DNA from: Thermoactinospora rubra
GTDB taxonomy: Bacteria; Actinomycetota; Actinomycetes; Streptosporangiales; Streptosporangiaceae
Direction: 5' to 3'
DNA: 64,000 nucleotides
NCBI RefSeq assembly: GCF_002093975.1
Contig: NZ_KZ084329.1
Coordinates: 125,596-189,595, forward strand
Below the pieces are notes generated by a model, which made no database searches, was not told the DNA's origin, and saw nothing but the letters and a program-made list of their open reading frames with translations. Every line of letters starts with the position of its first letter. The stretch's first letter is position 1. The translations under genes were made by a program, and so were the position numbers. Below are positions 22,046-30,944 of this stretch, one piece after another.

Positions 22046-22191
22046 CGGGATCCTCCCCATAGCGGTACTGTCGGGGACATCTTTACGGACATCCCCATCG
22101 CTCCCCACGGAAAGTTGCGATTCGGTATCGACTAGTGATACGCGAGTCGGTATCTCGTTCGGTTTCTCAGTCGCTTTTCCCGTCGTTTTTC

Positions 22192-23136
22192 TCAGTCGGC
22201 CGACACGTCGTCGAGCGCCTCCCGGATCTCGCGGGGCAGGACGACCTCCTCGGCCTGCAGGATGGCCTTCAGCTGCGCGCAGGTGCGGGCGCCGACGATC
22301 GCCGAGCAGACGCCCGGCTGGTCGCGCACCCACGACAGCGCCACGGCCAGCGGCGAGCACCCCAGGCCGTCGGCGGCGGTCATCACCGACTCCACCACGC
22401 GGCGCGAGCGCTCATCCAGGTAGGGGCGGACGAAGTCGGCGAAGTGCGGCGTGGCGGCGCGGGAGTCGGCGGGGACGCCGGTGCGGTACTTGCCCGTCAG
22501 CACCCCGCGGCCCAGCGGCGACCAGGCCAGCACGCCCACGCCGCAGTGCTCGGCCGCCGGGATCAGCTCCCGCTCGGCGTCGCGGGCCAGCAGGGAGTAC
22601 TCCACCTGGGCGCTGGTGATGGGGACGCGGCCGGGGACCACCCGCTGGGCGGTGGCGGCGGCCGCCAGCTGCCAGCCGGTGTAGTCGCACACGCCCGCGT
22701 AGACCGCGCGGCCGGAGGTCACGATGGCGTCCATGGCGGCCAGCGTCTCCTCCAGCGGCACCTCCGGGTCGTAGGTGTGGAGCTGCCACAGGTCGACGTA
22801 GTCGACGCCGAGGCGGGCCAGGGACTCGTCGACGGCGGCGAGCAGGTGCCGGCGCGAGGCGTCGCGCGGGCGGCGCCCGGCCGGGGTCACCACGGCCTTG
22901 GTGGAGATGACGATCTCCGAGCGCGGGACCGCCTCGCGCAGGAGCCGCCCGAGCAGGCGCTCGGCGTCGCCCGCCGTGTAGACGTCGGCCGTGTCGACCA
23001 GCGTGCCGCCCGCCTCGACGAAGGTGCGCAGCTGGACGGCGGCGTCGTCGGCGTCGGTGTCGCGCCCCCATGTCATGGTGCCCAGCCCGAGGCGGGAGAC
23101 CGGCAGGCCACTGCGGCCGACATAGCGTTGCTCCAT
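22192..23136 (-). CDS. aldo/keto reductase
   Basis: A 314-residue NADPH-dependent oxidoreductase with the AKR tetrad: Asp48 and Tyr53 in 'VDTADVYTAG', Lys in 'ISTKAV', His in 'WQLHTYD', and the cofactor region 'SAIVGARTCAQL'. Length and sequence place it with the AKR11/YhdN-like group that reduces small aldehydes and ketones. Starts with ATG about 50 bp from the divergent phosphatase gene. Physiological substrate not apparent. Confidence 0.9.
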   Translation of the reverse strand: MEQRYVGRSGLPVSRLGLGTMTWGRDTDADDAAVQLRTFVEAGGTLVDTADVYTAGDAERLLGRLLREAVPRSEIVISTKAVVTPAGRRPRDASRRHLLAAVDESLARLGVDYVDLWQLHTYDPEVPLEETLAAMDAIVTSGRAVYAGVCDYTGWQLAAAATAQRVVPGRVPITSAQVEYSLLARDAERELIPAAEHCGVGVLAWSPLGRGVLTGKYRTGVPADSRAATPHFADFVRPYLDERSRRVVESVMTAADGLGCSPLAVALSWVRDQPGVCSAIVGARTCAQLKAILQAEEVVLPREIREALDDVSAD

Positions 23137-23187
23137 GATCAGGCTAGACTACGCCACCGGCCTGCGGGGCTGGCCATACTTTGCAGT

Positions 23188-23874
23188 GTGACGACTGTGC
23201 TGCTGGCCCGCCATGGGCTGACGGATCTGACGGGGCCGGTGCTGGCCGGGTGGACGCCCGGCGTCCACCTCAGCGAGGCGGGCAGGAAGCAGGCCGAGGC
23301 CCTGGCCGGGCGGATCGCCGAGGTGCGGCTGGACGCCGTGGTCTCCAGCCCGCTGGAGCGCTGCCGCGAGACGGCCGCCGCCGTGGCCGAGGGGCGCGAC
23401 CTGGCCGTGGAGGTCGACGAGCGCTTCGGCGAGTGCGGCTACGGCGAGTGGACCGGGCGGGAGCTGAAGGAGCTGGCCAAGGAGCCGCTGTGGCAGGTGG
23501 TCCAGGCGCATCCCAGCGCCGCGGTGTTCCCCGGCGGCGAGGCGGTGGCGGACATGCAGCGGCGCGCCGTCAAGGCGGTCAGGGAGTGGAATGATCGTCT
23601 TGGGGAGAAGGCTGTCTACCTGGTGTGCAGCCACGGAGATGTGATCAAGTCGATCGTGGCCGACGCGCTCGGGCTCCATTTGGATCACTTTCAGCGGATT
23701 ACGGCGGACCCGGCCGCGCTCACTGTCATTCGCTATACCCCCATTCGTCCCTTTGTGCTGAGGCTTAACGATATGGGGGAATTGCGGTTGCCTGAGGGTT
23801 CGGAGGAGAAAGACGGGGGAGAAAACTTCACCGGGAGCGATGCCGCCGTCGGGGGCGGATCGGGAACCACGTAA
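23188..23874 (+). CDS. histidine phosphatase, MSMEG_4193-type
   Basis: A 228-residue phosphoglycerate-mutase-fold phosphatase with 'LLARHGLTDLTG' (catalytic RHG), 'VSSPLERCRETA', 'GECGYGEWTGRELKEL' and the second histidine in 'VCSHGDVIKS'. It opens the conserved actinobacterial block that runs to mshC: phosphatase, DUF3090, SCO1664-like, NRDE, mshC. Starts with GTG at 23188. The last ~30 residues are Gly/Glu-rich and unstructured-looking. True substrate unknown. Confidence 0.9.
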   Translation: MTTVLLARHGLTDLTGPVLAGWTPGVHLSEAGRKQAEALAGRIAEVRLDAVVSSPLERCRETAAAVAEGRDLAVEVDERFGECGYGEWTGRELKELAKEPLWQVVQAHPSAAVFPGGEAVADMQRRAVKAVREWNDRLGEKAVYLVCSHGDVIKSIVADALGLHLDHFQRITADPAALTVIRYTPIRPFVLRLNDMGELRLPEGSEEKDGGENFTGSDAAVGGGSGTT

Positions 23875-23884
23875 GGTTCGGGTT

Positions 23885-24436
23885 ATGCCGGTCTTCGACT
23901 ACGACCCACCAGAGAGGTTCGTGGCCGGTGCCGTGGGGCAGCCGGGCTCGCGGGCCTTCTTCCTGCAGGTTAGAGGAGAGGGCAGACTGACGACGGTGGC
24001 GCTGGAGAAGCTGCAGGTGGCGATGCTCGCCGACAGGCTCGACGAGCTGCTGGACGAGGTGCTGCGCCTCAGCGGCGGCACGGCCCGCGTCCCCGCGCTG
24101 CCGCCCGCCGACCTGACCGACGACGACCCGCTCGAGACACCCATCGAGGAGGACTTCCGGGTGGGCACGATGACGCTGGCGTGGGACGAGGAGCACGCCC
24201 AGGTCGTGATCGAGGCGCAGGAGCTGGTCGACGCCGAGCAGGACGAGGGCGGCGCCGAGCCCGCGGTGCTGCGCGTGCGGATCAGCGCCGGGATGGCGCG
24301 CGCCTTCTCCCGGCGCGCCATGCAGATCGTCGCCGCCGGGCGCCCGCCCTGCCCGCTGTGTTCCCAGCCCCTGGACGCCGAGGGGCACATCTGCGTCAGG
24401 CTCAACGGGTACCGCGGGGGTGAGCTGGCATCGTGA
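23885..24436 (+). CDS. DUF3090 family protein
   Basis: A 183-residue soluble protein beginning 'MPVFDYDPPERFVAGAVGQPG', with 'RAFFLQVRGEGRLTTVALEK', an acidic central part and a small cysteine group 'CPLCSQPLDAEGHICVRLNGY' at the end that could bind zinc. This is the DUF3090 pattern, always found with the neighbouring phosphatase and SCO1664-like gene in actinomycetes; the function is not established. Starts 10 bp after the phosphatase stop; probably one operon. Confidence 0.88.
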   Translation: MPVFDYDPPERFVAGAVGQPGSRAFFLQVRGEGRLTTVALEKLQVAMLADRLDELLDEVLRLSGGTARVPALPPADLTDDDPLETPIEEDFRVGTMTLAWDEEHAQVVIEAQELVDAEQDEGGAEPAVLRVRISAGMARAFSRRAMQIVAAGRPPCPLCSQPLDAEGHICVRLNGYRGGELAS

Positions 24437-24467
24437 GCGAGCGGACGCGGCCGATGCGCGGGCACGG

Positions 24468-25235
24468 ATGAGCAGCGTGCCGGACAGCGAGCCCGCCGTC
24501 AGCCCCCTGCCCCCCGCCGCGGGGGGAGAGGAGGGCACGCTCAAGCTGCTCGCAGAGGGACGCATGGAGGTCGTCGGCCGGCTGGTCGAGGCCACCAACA
24601 TGACCCTGTACTGCACGGTCGCCCTCGCAGGGCGCACCGCCGCCTGCGTCTACAAGCCCGTGCGGGGCGAGCGCCCGCTGTGGGACTTCCCCGACGGCAC
24701 GCTGGCCGCCCGCGAGGTGGCCGCCTTCGAGGTGTCCCAGGCGATGGGCTGGCGCATCGTGCCGCCCACCGTCTACCGCGACGGCCCCTTCGGCCCCGGC
24801 ATGTGCCAGCTGTGGATCGAGACCGAGCACGAGGTGGACCTGATGGCGCTGGTGCGCAGCCGCAACCCGGCGCTGCGCCGGATGGCCGTCTTCGACGCGG
24901 TGGTCAACAACGCCGACCGCAAGGGCGGTCACCTGCTGCCCATGCCCGACGGGCACGTCTACGGCGTCGACCACGGCGTGTGCTTCGCCGAGGAGGACAA
25001 GCTGCGCACGGTGCTGTGGCAGTGGCGCGGCAAGACGCTGCCCCGCGAGGCGGTCACGGCCCTCGCGGCGCTGGAGCGCGACCTGGACTCCGGGCCGCTC
25101 CACCGCCGACTGCGCGAGCTGCTCACCCTGGCCGAGGTCGAGGCCACCTGGCGGCGGGTCAAGCGGCTGCTCGACACCGGCGTCCACCCCTACCCCTCCA
25201 AGGACTGGCCCGCCGTACCGTGGCCGCCGATCTAG
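24468..25235 (+). CDS. SCO1664-family protein with PI3/PI4-kinase-like fold
   Basis: A 255-residue protein of the actinobacterial SCO1664 group. Kinase-like remnants: 'CVYKPVRGERPLWDFPDG' (possible nucleotide lysine), 'FDAVVNNADRKGGHLL' resembling the catalytic loop D-x-x-x-x-N, and 'VYGVDHGVCF' resembling DxG. Activity has not been shown. Start uncertain: ATG 24468 chosen; a GTG at 24420 overlapping the DUF3090 stop would add 16 residues and give tight coupling. Forms an operon with the flanking genes. Confidence 0.82.
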   Translation: MSSVPDSEPAVSPLPPAAGGEEGTLKLLAEGRMEVVGRLVEATNMTLYCTVALAGRTAACVYKPVRGERPLWDFPDGTLAAREVAAFEVSQAMGWRIVPPTVYRDGPFGPGMCQLWIETEHEVDLMALVRSRNPALRRMAVFDAVVNNADRKGGHLLPMPDGHVYGVDHGVCFAEEDKLRTVLWQWRGKTLPREAVTALAALERDLDSGPLHRRLRELLTLAEVEATWRRVKRLLDTGVHPYPSKDWPAVPWPPI

Positions 25236-25254
25236 ACGAAACCGGACTCCCCCG

Positions 25255-25893
25255 ATGTGCACAGTGATCGTCAGACCCGGCAAGCTCATGGGCATCAGGG
25301 ACGAGTTCGCCGACCGCCCGTGGGAGGGGCCGGGGGAGCACTGGCCCGAGGAGTACCCCGGCGTGGTCGGCGGGCGCGACCTGAAGGCCGGCGGCACGTG
25401 GCTGGCCGTCCACCGGGCCGGCGGGCGGGTGGCGGCGCTGCTCAACGGGCGCGGCGTCATGGCCGAGGAGACCGTCCGCGTCTCGCGCGGCGACCTGCCG
25501 CTGCGCGCCGTCGTGGCCGGCGGGCTGCCCGAGGCCGACCTGTCCCGCTACGACCCGTTCCACCTGGTGCTGGCCGACTCCTCGGGCGCGCGCCTGTGGT
25601 CCTGGGACGGGGTACGGCTGAGCCGTACCGGCCTGCCCGACGAGACCGTCATGATCGTCAACACCGGCCTGGACCCCGACAGCCCCCGGGTGCGCGCCCA
25701 CCTGCCGCGCTTCCGCGCCACCGACGACTGGTGGTCGCTGACGCGGGAGGAGCCCTCCAGCGCCCCCGAGGCGCTCATCCTGCGCCACGAGCTGCCCGAC
25801 GGCCGCGTCTTCGCCTCCCTGTCGATCACCCAGGTCACACCCGGGACCTACGAGTTCCACGACCTTGGAGGGCATATAGGCTCGAATCCATGA
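25255..25893 (+). CDS. NRDE (TANGO2-like) family protein
   Basis: A 212-residue protein beginning 'MCTVIVRPG', i.e. with a cysteine at position 2 as in Ntn-type NRDE/TANGO2 proteins, followed by '[20 protein letters not shown]' (the NRDE region, here IRDE) and '[17 protein letters not shown]', a family hallmark. The biochemical role of the family is unsettled (haem or lipid handling has been proposed for eukaryotic members). Its stop overlaps the mshC start by four bases. Confidence 0.85.
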   Translation: MCTVIVRPGKLMGIRDEFADRPWEGPGEHWPEEYPGVVGGRDLKAGGTWLAVHRAGGRVAALLNGRGVMAEETVRVSRGDLPLRAVVAGGLPEADLSRYDPFHLVLADSSGARLWSWDGVRLSRTGLPDETVMIVNTGLDPDSPRVRAHLPRFRATDDWWSLTREEPSSAPEALILRHELPDGRVFASLSITQVTPGTYEFHDLGGHIGSNP

Positions 25894-27101
25894 GATCGTG
25901 GTCGGCCCCGAACATCCCCCGGCTTCCAGGTGACAGCGTCCCTCTGCGGCTTTACGACACGGCCACCAAGGAGATCAGGCCGACCGACCCGGGACCGACC
26001 GCCCGGCTGTACGTGTGCGGCATCACGCCGTATGACGCCACCCACCTCGGCCACGCCAACACCTACCTGGCCTTCGACCTGGTCGGCCGGGTGTGGCGGG
26101 ACATGGGCCGCCAGGTGCACTACACGCAGAACGCCACCGACGTCGACGACCCGCTCCTGGAACGTGCCGACAAGACCGGCCAGGACTGGCGCGAGCTGGC
26201 CGAGCGCGAGATCGAGCTGTTCCGGTCCGACATGGAGGCGCTGCGCGTCATCCCGCCCCGGGACTACGTCGGCGTGACCGAGGTCGTCGGCGAGGTCGCC
26301 GAGCTGGTGCGGCGCCTGGGCCCCAGCACCTACACCCTCGAGGGCGACATCTACTTCGACCGGGCCGACGCCCCCAAGTTCGGCGAGGTCTCCGGCTACT
26401 CCGAGGCGCAGATGCTGGCCCTGTCGGCCGAGCGCGGCGGCGATCCCGCCCGCCCCGGCAAGCGGGACCCGCTCGACTGGCTGCTGTGGCGCGCCGAGCG
26501 GCCCGGCGAGCCGGCCTGGGACACCGTGCTGGGCCGCGGCCGGCCCGGCTGGCACGTGGAGTGCACCGCCATCGCGCTGGCCACGCTGGGCGCCGGCTTC
26601 GACGTGGCGGGCGGCGGCTCGGACCTGATCTTCCCCCACCACGAGTGCGGCGCCTCCGAGGGCCACGCCGCCACGGGGGAGTGGCCCTTCGCCCGCTTCT
26701 ACTCGCACGCCGGCATGGTGGGCCTGGACGGGGAGAAGATGTCCAAGTCCAAGGGCAACCTCGTCTTCGTCTCCAGGCTGCGCGAGCAGGCCGACCCGAT
26801 GGCCGTCCGCCTGGTGCTGCTGGCCCACCACTACCGCGAGGACTGGGAGTACACCCCCGGGCAGCTGGCCGCCGCCGAGGCCCGGCTGGCGCGCTGGCGC
26901 GCCGCGGTCGCCGGCGACAGCGGCCCGGACCCCGAGCCGCTGCTGGCGGCCGTGCGCGAGCGGCTGGCCGACGACCTGGACGCCCCGGGCGCCCTGCGCG
27001 CGATCGACGCCTGGGCCGAGGAGGCGCTGGCCGGACGCGGCGACCGGCCGGCCGGGCTGGTGCGGGACCTGGTGGACGCCCTGCTGGGCGTCGAGCTCTG
27101 A
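25890..27101 (+). CDS. mshC: mycothiol ligase MshC
   Basis: A 403-residue cysteinyl-tRNA-synthetase-like enzyme that joins cysteine to glucosaminyl-inositol in mycothiol synthesis. It shows the HIGH-like 'THLGHANTY' (from residue 51), the zinc ligands in 'YVCGITPYD', 'HVECTAIA' and 'PHHECGAS', and 'EKMSKSKGN' (KMSKS at 283-287). It lacks the anticodon-binding domain of true CysRS. ATG at 25890 overlaps the NRDE stop (ATGA). Presence indicates an actinomycete using mycothiol. Confidence 0.95.
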   Translation: MRSWSAPNIPRLPGDSVPLRLYDTATKEIRPTDPGPTARLYVCGITPYDATHLGHANTYLAFDLVGRVWRDMGRQVHYTQNATDVDDPLLERADKTGQDWRELAEREIELFRSDMEALRVIPPRDYVGVTEVVGEVAELVRRLGPSTYTLEGDIYFDRADAPKFGEVSGYSEAQMLALSAERGGDPARPGKRDPLDWLLWRAERPGEPAWDTVLGRGRPGWHVECTAIALATLGAGFDVAGGGSDLIFPHHECGASEGHAATGEWPFARFYSHAGMVGLDGEKMSKSKGNLVFVSRLREQADPMAVRLVLLAHHYREDWEYTPGQLAAAEARLARWRAAVAGDSGPDPEPLLAAVRERLADDLDAPGALRAIDAWAEEALAGRGDRPAGLVRDLVDALLGVEL

Positions 27102-27157
27102 GTTTCACCGGCCGTCGTCGGGGCAGGCGGGCAGAATCCAGGACGAAAGGAAGGATC

Positions 27158-27574
27158 ATGCCCACTGCTCGCGACATCATGACGCCCAACCCCGAGTGCG
27201 TCAACGCCGATGAGACGGTGCTCGAGGCGGCGGAGAAGATGGCCAGGCTCGACGTCGGATCCCTGCCGATCTGCGGCACCGACAACAGGCTCAAGGGCAT
27301 GCTCACCGACCGCGACATCGTCGTGAAGGTGCTCGCCCAGGGCAAGGACCCCAAGTCCACGCTGGCCGGAGAGCTGGCCCAGGGCGAGGCCGTCACCATC
27401 GGCGCCGACCACGACGTCAAGGAGATCCTGCGCACCATGGCCAGGCACAAGGTCCGGCGGCTGCCCGTCATCGACGGTCACACGCTCGTCGGCATCGTCG
27501 CCCTGGCCGAGGTCACGCGGGCGGTGCCCGACGCGACCGTCGGCGACCTCCTCGACGTCCTCACCTCCGACTGA
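27158..27574 (+). CDS. CBS-domain pair protein
   Basis: A 138-residue protein made of two CBS domains: 'TARDIMTPNPECVNADETVL' opening the first with 'GMLTDRDIVVKVLAQGKDP', and 'VRRLPVIDGHTLVGIVALAEV' in the second. Such stand-alone CBS pairs sense adenine nucleotides or redox partners. ATG at 27158 is preceded by GGAAGGA. Its end overlaps the convergent epimerase gene by 14 bp. Confidence 0.88.
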   Translation: MPTARDIMTPNPECVNADETVLEAAEKMARLDVGSLPICGTDNRLKGMLTDRDIVVKVLAQGKDPKSTLAGELAQGEAVTIGADHDVKEILRTMARHKVRRLPVIDGHTLVGIVALAEVTRAVPDATVGDLLDVLTSD

Positions 27575-28508
27575 GGACGCCGAGTTCGGCGCGGAACCAC
27601 TCGATGGTCCTGCGCAGTCCCTCCTCGGCGGGGACCCGTGGCCGCCAGCCCAGGTGCTCGGCGGCCACGGTCGTGTCCGGGCGGCGCACCCGCGGGTCGT
27701 CGGCGGGCCGGTCGACGAACTCGATCGGGGAGTCAGACCCCGCCAGCTCCCTGATCAGCTTGGCGAGGTCGGCCATGGTCATCTCGTCGGGGTTGCCGAT
27801 GTTGACGGGCCCGGGGAAGTCGCCGAAGGCCAGCGCCAGGATCCCGTCCACGGTGTCGTCGACGTAGCAGATCGACCGCGTCTGGGTGCCGTCGCCGGTG
27901 ACCGTGATCGGCTCGCCGCGCAGCGCCTGGCGGATGAAGGTCGGGATGGCCCGGCCGTCGAAGGGCCGCATCCTGGGCCCGTAGGTGTTGAAGATCCGCA
28001 CGATGCCGGTGTCGGCGCCGCGCGACTCGCGGTAGGCCGTGGTCAGCGACTCGGCGAAGCGCTTGGCCTCGTCGTAGACGCTGCGCGGGCCGACCGGGTT
28101 GACGTTGCCCCAGTAGGTCTCCTTCTGGGGGTGTTCGAGCGGGTCACCGTACACCTCGCTGGTGGAGGCGAGCACGAAGCGGGCGCCCTTCTCGCGGGCC
28201 AGGCCGAGCGCGTGCAGGGTGCCGATGCTGCCCACCCGCAGCGTCTCGATGGGGTAGCGCAGGTAGTCGGCGGGGGAGGCGGCCGAGGCGAAGTGCATCA
28301 CGAGCGCCACCTCGCCGGGCACGTGGACGAAGCCGGTCAGGTCGCACTCGACGATCTTGAAGTTGGGGCGGCCGACGAGATGCTCGACGTTGCGCGGGCT
28401 GCCGGTGAGGAAGTTGTCCATGCAGATCACCTCCCAGTCCCGCTCGACCAGCCGCTCGCACAGGTACGAGCCCAGAAAGCCCGCGCCCCCCGTCACCACC
28501 GCCCTCAT
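27561..28508 (-). CDS. NAD-dependent sugar epimerase/dehydratase, UDP-xylose-synthase-like
   Basis: A 315-residue extended SDR. Cofactor motif 'VTGGAGFLGSYLCERL', 'DNFLTGSPRNVEHL', 'ASPADYLRYPIETL', catalytic 'YDEAKRFAE' (YxxxK) and 'RIFNTYGPRMRPFDGR'. These features are those of UDP-glucuronate decarboxylases and close relatives, so a UDP-pentose or related nucleotide sugar is likely. Last gene of the minus-strand glycan operon, overlapping the upstream GT9 by four bases (ATGA). It is not a typical HldD heptose epimerase. Confidence 0.82.
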   Translation of the reverse strand: MRAVVTGGAGFLGSYLCERLVERDWEVICMDNFLTGSPRNVEHLVGRPNFKIVECDLTGFVHVPGEVALVMHFASAASPADYLRYPIETLRVGSIGTLHALGLAREKGARFVLASTSEVYGDPLEHPQKETYWGNVNPVGPRSVYDEAKRFAESLTTAYRESRGADTGIVRIFNTYGPRMRPFDGRAIPTFIRQALRGEPITVTGDGTQTRSICYVDDTVDGILALAFGDFPGPVNIGNPDEMTMADLAKLIRELAGSDSPIEFVDRPADDPRVRRPDTTVAAEHLGWRPRVPAEEGLRRTIEWFRAELGVLSRR

Positions 28509-29368
28509 GGCAGCACCTCCAGCACATCGCAGACCGAGATCTTCAGCAGGCCCGGATCCGGTTCCAGGCCGTGCGGGTCGCCCTCGCACCCCGCCCACAG
28601 CACCACGTGGCCGCGCCCGGGCGGCGGGCCCCACAGCTCGGGCGAAGTGGGCCCGAACAGCAGCACCGACGGCACGCCGAACGCGGTCGCCAGATGCCCC
28701 ACGCCGGTGTCGCCGCAGACCACCAGCCGCGCGGTGGCCATCAGCGCGGCCAGCTCGCCCAGATCGGTCCGTCCGGCCAGGACCCGGCCGGCGGGCAGGC
28801 CGGCCAGGTCCGCCACCCGGCGGGCCGGCTCCGCCTCGCCGGGGCCGCCGGTGACGACCACGTCCTCGCCCAGCGCCCTGGCCACCTCGGCGAACCGCTC
28901 GGGCGGCCAGCGCCGGGCGGGGTAGGCCGCGCCGGGGTGGACGATCGCCGGGCCGCTCCTGTCGGTCCGGCCGAGTGCCAGGTCGCCGGGATCGCAGGCG
29001 ATGCCGTACCACTCCAGCAGGTCGCACCAGCGGCGCACCTCGTGCACCCGCTCCGGCCAGGCCGGGCCGGCGCCGTAGCTGAGCAGCGCGCCGGGGCGCG
29101 TGGCCCGCAGCGCCTCGATGCTCTGCGGGCCGCGTCCGTGCAGGTTGACGGCCAGGCCGGGCCGCTCGAACGGCACCGGCCCCGGCCCGGAGACGTCCAG
29201 CAGCTCGTCCACCGCGCCGATGAGCGGCAGCAGCGGCCGCAGCGGCTCGGGGGCCGCCAGCGTGATGCGGCAGCCGGGCAGGGCCCGGCGCAGCCCGCGC
29301 AGGGCCGGGACCGCGGTCAGCAGATCGCCCAGCCCCAGCCCGCGCAGGACCAGCGCCTCTAGGGCCAC
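28505..29368 (-). CDS. glycosyltransferase family 9 (heptosyltransferase-like)
   Basis: A 287-residue GT-B fold transferase: 'VLRGLGLGDLLTAVPALRGL' at the N-terminus (the GLGD motif of heptosyltransferases), 'AIVHPGAAYPARRWPPERFA' and 'LVVCGDTGVGHLATAFGVPS' in the donor-binding half. GT9 enzymes transfer heptose from ADP-heptose. The start is the GTG at 29368, which overlaps the stop of the SDR gene by ten bases; more upstream starts lie within that gene. Confidence 0.85.
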   Translation of the reverse strand: MALEALVLRGLGLGDLLTAVPALRGLRRALPGCRITLAAPEPLRPLLPLIGAVDELLDVSGPGPVPFERPGLAVNLHGRGPQSIEALRATRPGALLSYGAGPAWPERVHEVRRWCDLLEWYGIACDPGDLALGRTDRSGPAIVHPGAAYPARRWPPERFAEVARALGEDVVVTGGPGEAEPARRVADLAGLPAGRVLAGRTDLGELAALMATARLVVCGDTGVGHLATAFGVPSVLLFGPTSPELWGPPPGRGHVVLWAGCEGDPHGLEPDPGLLKISVCDVLEVLP

Positions 29369-30033
29369 GACGGCTCCCGCGAGGGGCACACCACCAGCTC
29401 GCGCACCTCGCACCCGGGCGGCTGGCCGAGCGCGAACACCACCGCCCGCGCCACGTCCTCGGGCCGGTTGAGCTGGGCGTCGGGCCCCGGCTTGTACTGC
29501 TCGTCGCGCCCGTCGAAGAAATGGGTGGCCATGCCGCCCGGCACCAGCAGCGTCACGCCCACGCGCCCGGCCAGCTCCACGGCCAGCGCCCGGGTGAAGC
29601 CCACGACGCCGAACTTGGAGGCACAGTAGGCCGTCGCGTCGCTGAGCGCGCGCAGCCCCAGCGTGGAGGCCACCGTGACCACCCGTCCCCCCGACTCCAG
29701 CAGGTACGGCAGCGCCGCGCGCACGACGGCCGCCGTCCCCAGCAGGTTGACCTTGACGACCCGGTCCCAGTCGCCGGCCGGGACGTCGGCCAGCTGCCCG
29801 CAGGCGTCCACGCCCGCCGCGGTGACCACCCCGTGCAGGCCGCCCGCCCGGCCGGCCAGCTCCCTGACGGCGCGCTCGGCGGCGTCGCGGTCGGCCAGGT
29901 CGGCCACCGCGTGCTCGAACTGCGGGTCGGGCGCCTTGATGTCGACGACCAGCGGCCGCCAGCCCTCCTTGGCCACGGCGTGCGCTGTGGCCTCGCCCAG
30001 CCCGGAGGCTCCGCCGGTGATCAGGATGTTCAC
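29359..30033 (-). CDS. short-chain dehydrogenase/reductase
   Basis: A 224-residue classical SDR with 'ILITGGASGLGEATAHAVA', 'GVVTAAGVDACGQL', 'VTVASTLGLRALS' and the catalytic 'YCASKFGVVGF'. A cofactor-using redox step on a sugar or other small molecule is inferred from its place in the glycan operon. GTG start at 30033 after GGAGGGAG, overlapping the kinase stop (GTGA). Confidence 0.85.
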   Translation of the reverse strand: MNILITGGASGLGEATAHAVAKEGWRPLVVDIKAPDPQFEHAVADLADRDAAERAVRELAGRAGGLHGVVTAAGVDACGQLADVPAGDWDRVVKVNLLGTAAVVRAALPYLLESGGRVVTVASTLGLRALSDATAYCASKFGVVGFTRALAVELAGRVGVTLLVPGGMATHFFDGRDEQYKPGPDAQLNRPEDVARAVVFALGQPPGCEVRELVVCPSREPSWP

Positions 30034-30944
30034 GAGATCTCCCTCCGTAGGGCCAGCACCGGCGCGACGGCCTGCACGCGCAGGGCGGACGCGCCGCCCG
30101 CCGCCACGAACCGGGAGGCCTCGCCGACGCCGATGGTGACCGCGTCCTCCATTGACTTGCCCTCGCACAGCGCGAGCGCCGCGGCGGCGGCCAGGCGGTC
30201 GCCGGCCCCGCAGGCGTCCCGGTCGGCGTAGCAGTCCGGCGCCGGGATCCTGGTGACCGCGGCGCCCTCCTGGGCCAGCGCCGCTCCGCGCTCGCCCAGC
30301 GTCACCGCCACCGCCTGCGCGCGCAGGCCGCGCAGCAGCTGGGTGGCGGCCTGGTCGGGGCCGATGTACGGCTGGCCGCACATCAGCCGCGCCTCCGACT
30401 GGTTGGGCGTCACCAGCGCGCACCCCGGGACCGGCACGGCCCCCTTGGGGTGCGGGTCCCACACCAGCGGCGTCCGCAGGTCGCGCAGCAGCTCCCGGGT
30501 GGCCTCCACGACGCCCCTGCCGTAGTCGGAGACGAGCACCGCCCCGGCCTCGGCGACGGTCTCGGCGATGAGCGCCCGGCCCTCCTCGGCGGCCCGGCGG
30601 GCGCGCCCGTCGCCGGTGTCGAGCCTCAGCAGCGTCTGGCCGGAGGCCCGGATCCTGGTCTTGCGCACCGTCGCGCCGCGCATCGGCAGCGGCATCAGCC
30701 GGACGGCGGCCCGCAGCATGGCGCGCAGCCGCCGCCCGCCGGAGTCGTCGGCCAGCGCGGTGACGAGCACGACCTCGGCGCCGTCGCGGGCGGCCAGCAG
30801 CGCGGCCAGTCCCGCGCCGCCCGGCCGCATCCGCTCCTCGACGCCCTCGACGACGGGGACGGGCGCGTCCGGGCACAGCCGCTCGGCCTGCCCGACCAGG
30901 TCGACGTCCAGCAAAGTGTCGCCGATCACCACCAAGGGGCTCAT
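30030..30944 (-). CDS. PfkB-family kinase, heptose-7-phosphate kinase-like (HldE N-domain type)
   Basis: A 304-residue ribokinase-fold kinase. 'VVIGDTLLDVDLVGQAERLC' followed by 'PDAPVPVV' and 'RPGGAGLAALLAA' mirror the opening of the HldE kinase domain; the C-terminal anion hole and base are in 'DACGAGDRLAAAAAL'. It would phosphorylate D-glycero-D-manno-heptose 7-phosphate at C1 in the beta configuration. The nucleotidyltransferase half of HldE is absent, so the ADP-transfer step needs another gene. Four-base overlap with gmhA upstream. Confidence 0.8.
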   Translation of the reverse strand: MSPLVVIGDTLLDVDLVGQAERLCPDAPVPVVEGVEERMRPGGAGLAALLAARDGAEVVLVTALADDSGGRRLRAMLRAAVRLMPLPMRGATVRKTRIRASGQTLLRLDTGDGRARRAAEEGRALIAETVAEAGAVLVSDYGRGVVEATRELLRDLRTPLVWDPHPKGAVPVPGCALVTPNQSEARLMCGQPYIGPDQAATQLLRGLRAQAVAVTLGERGAALAQEGAAVTRIPAPDCYADRDACGAGDRLAAAAALALCEGKSMEDAVTIGVGEASRFVAAGGASALRVQAVAPVLALRREIS

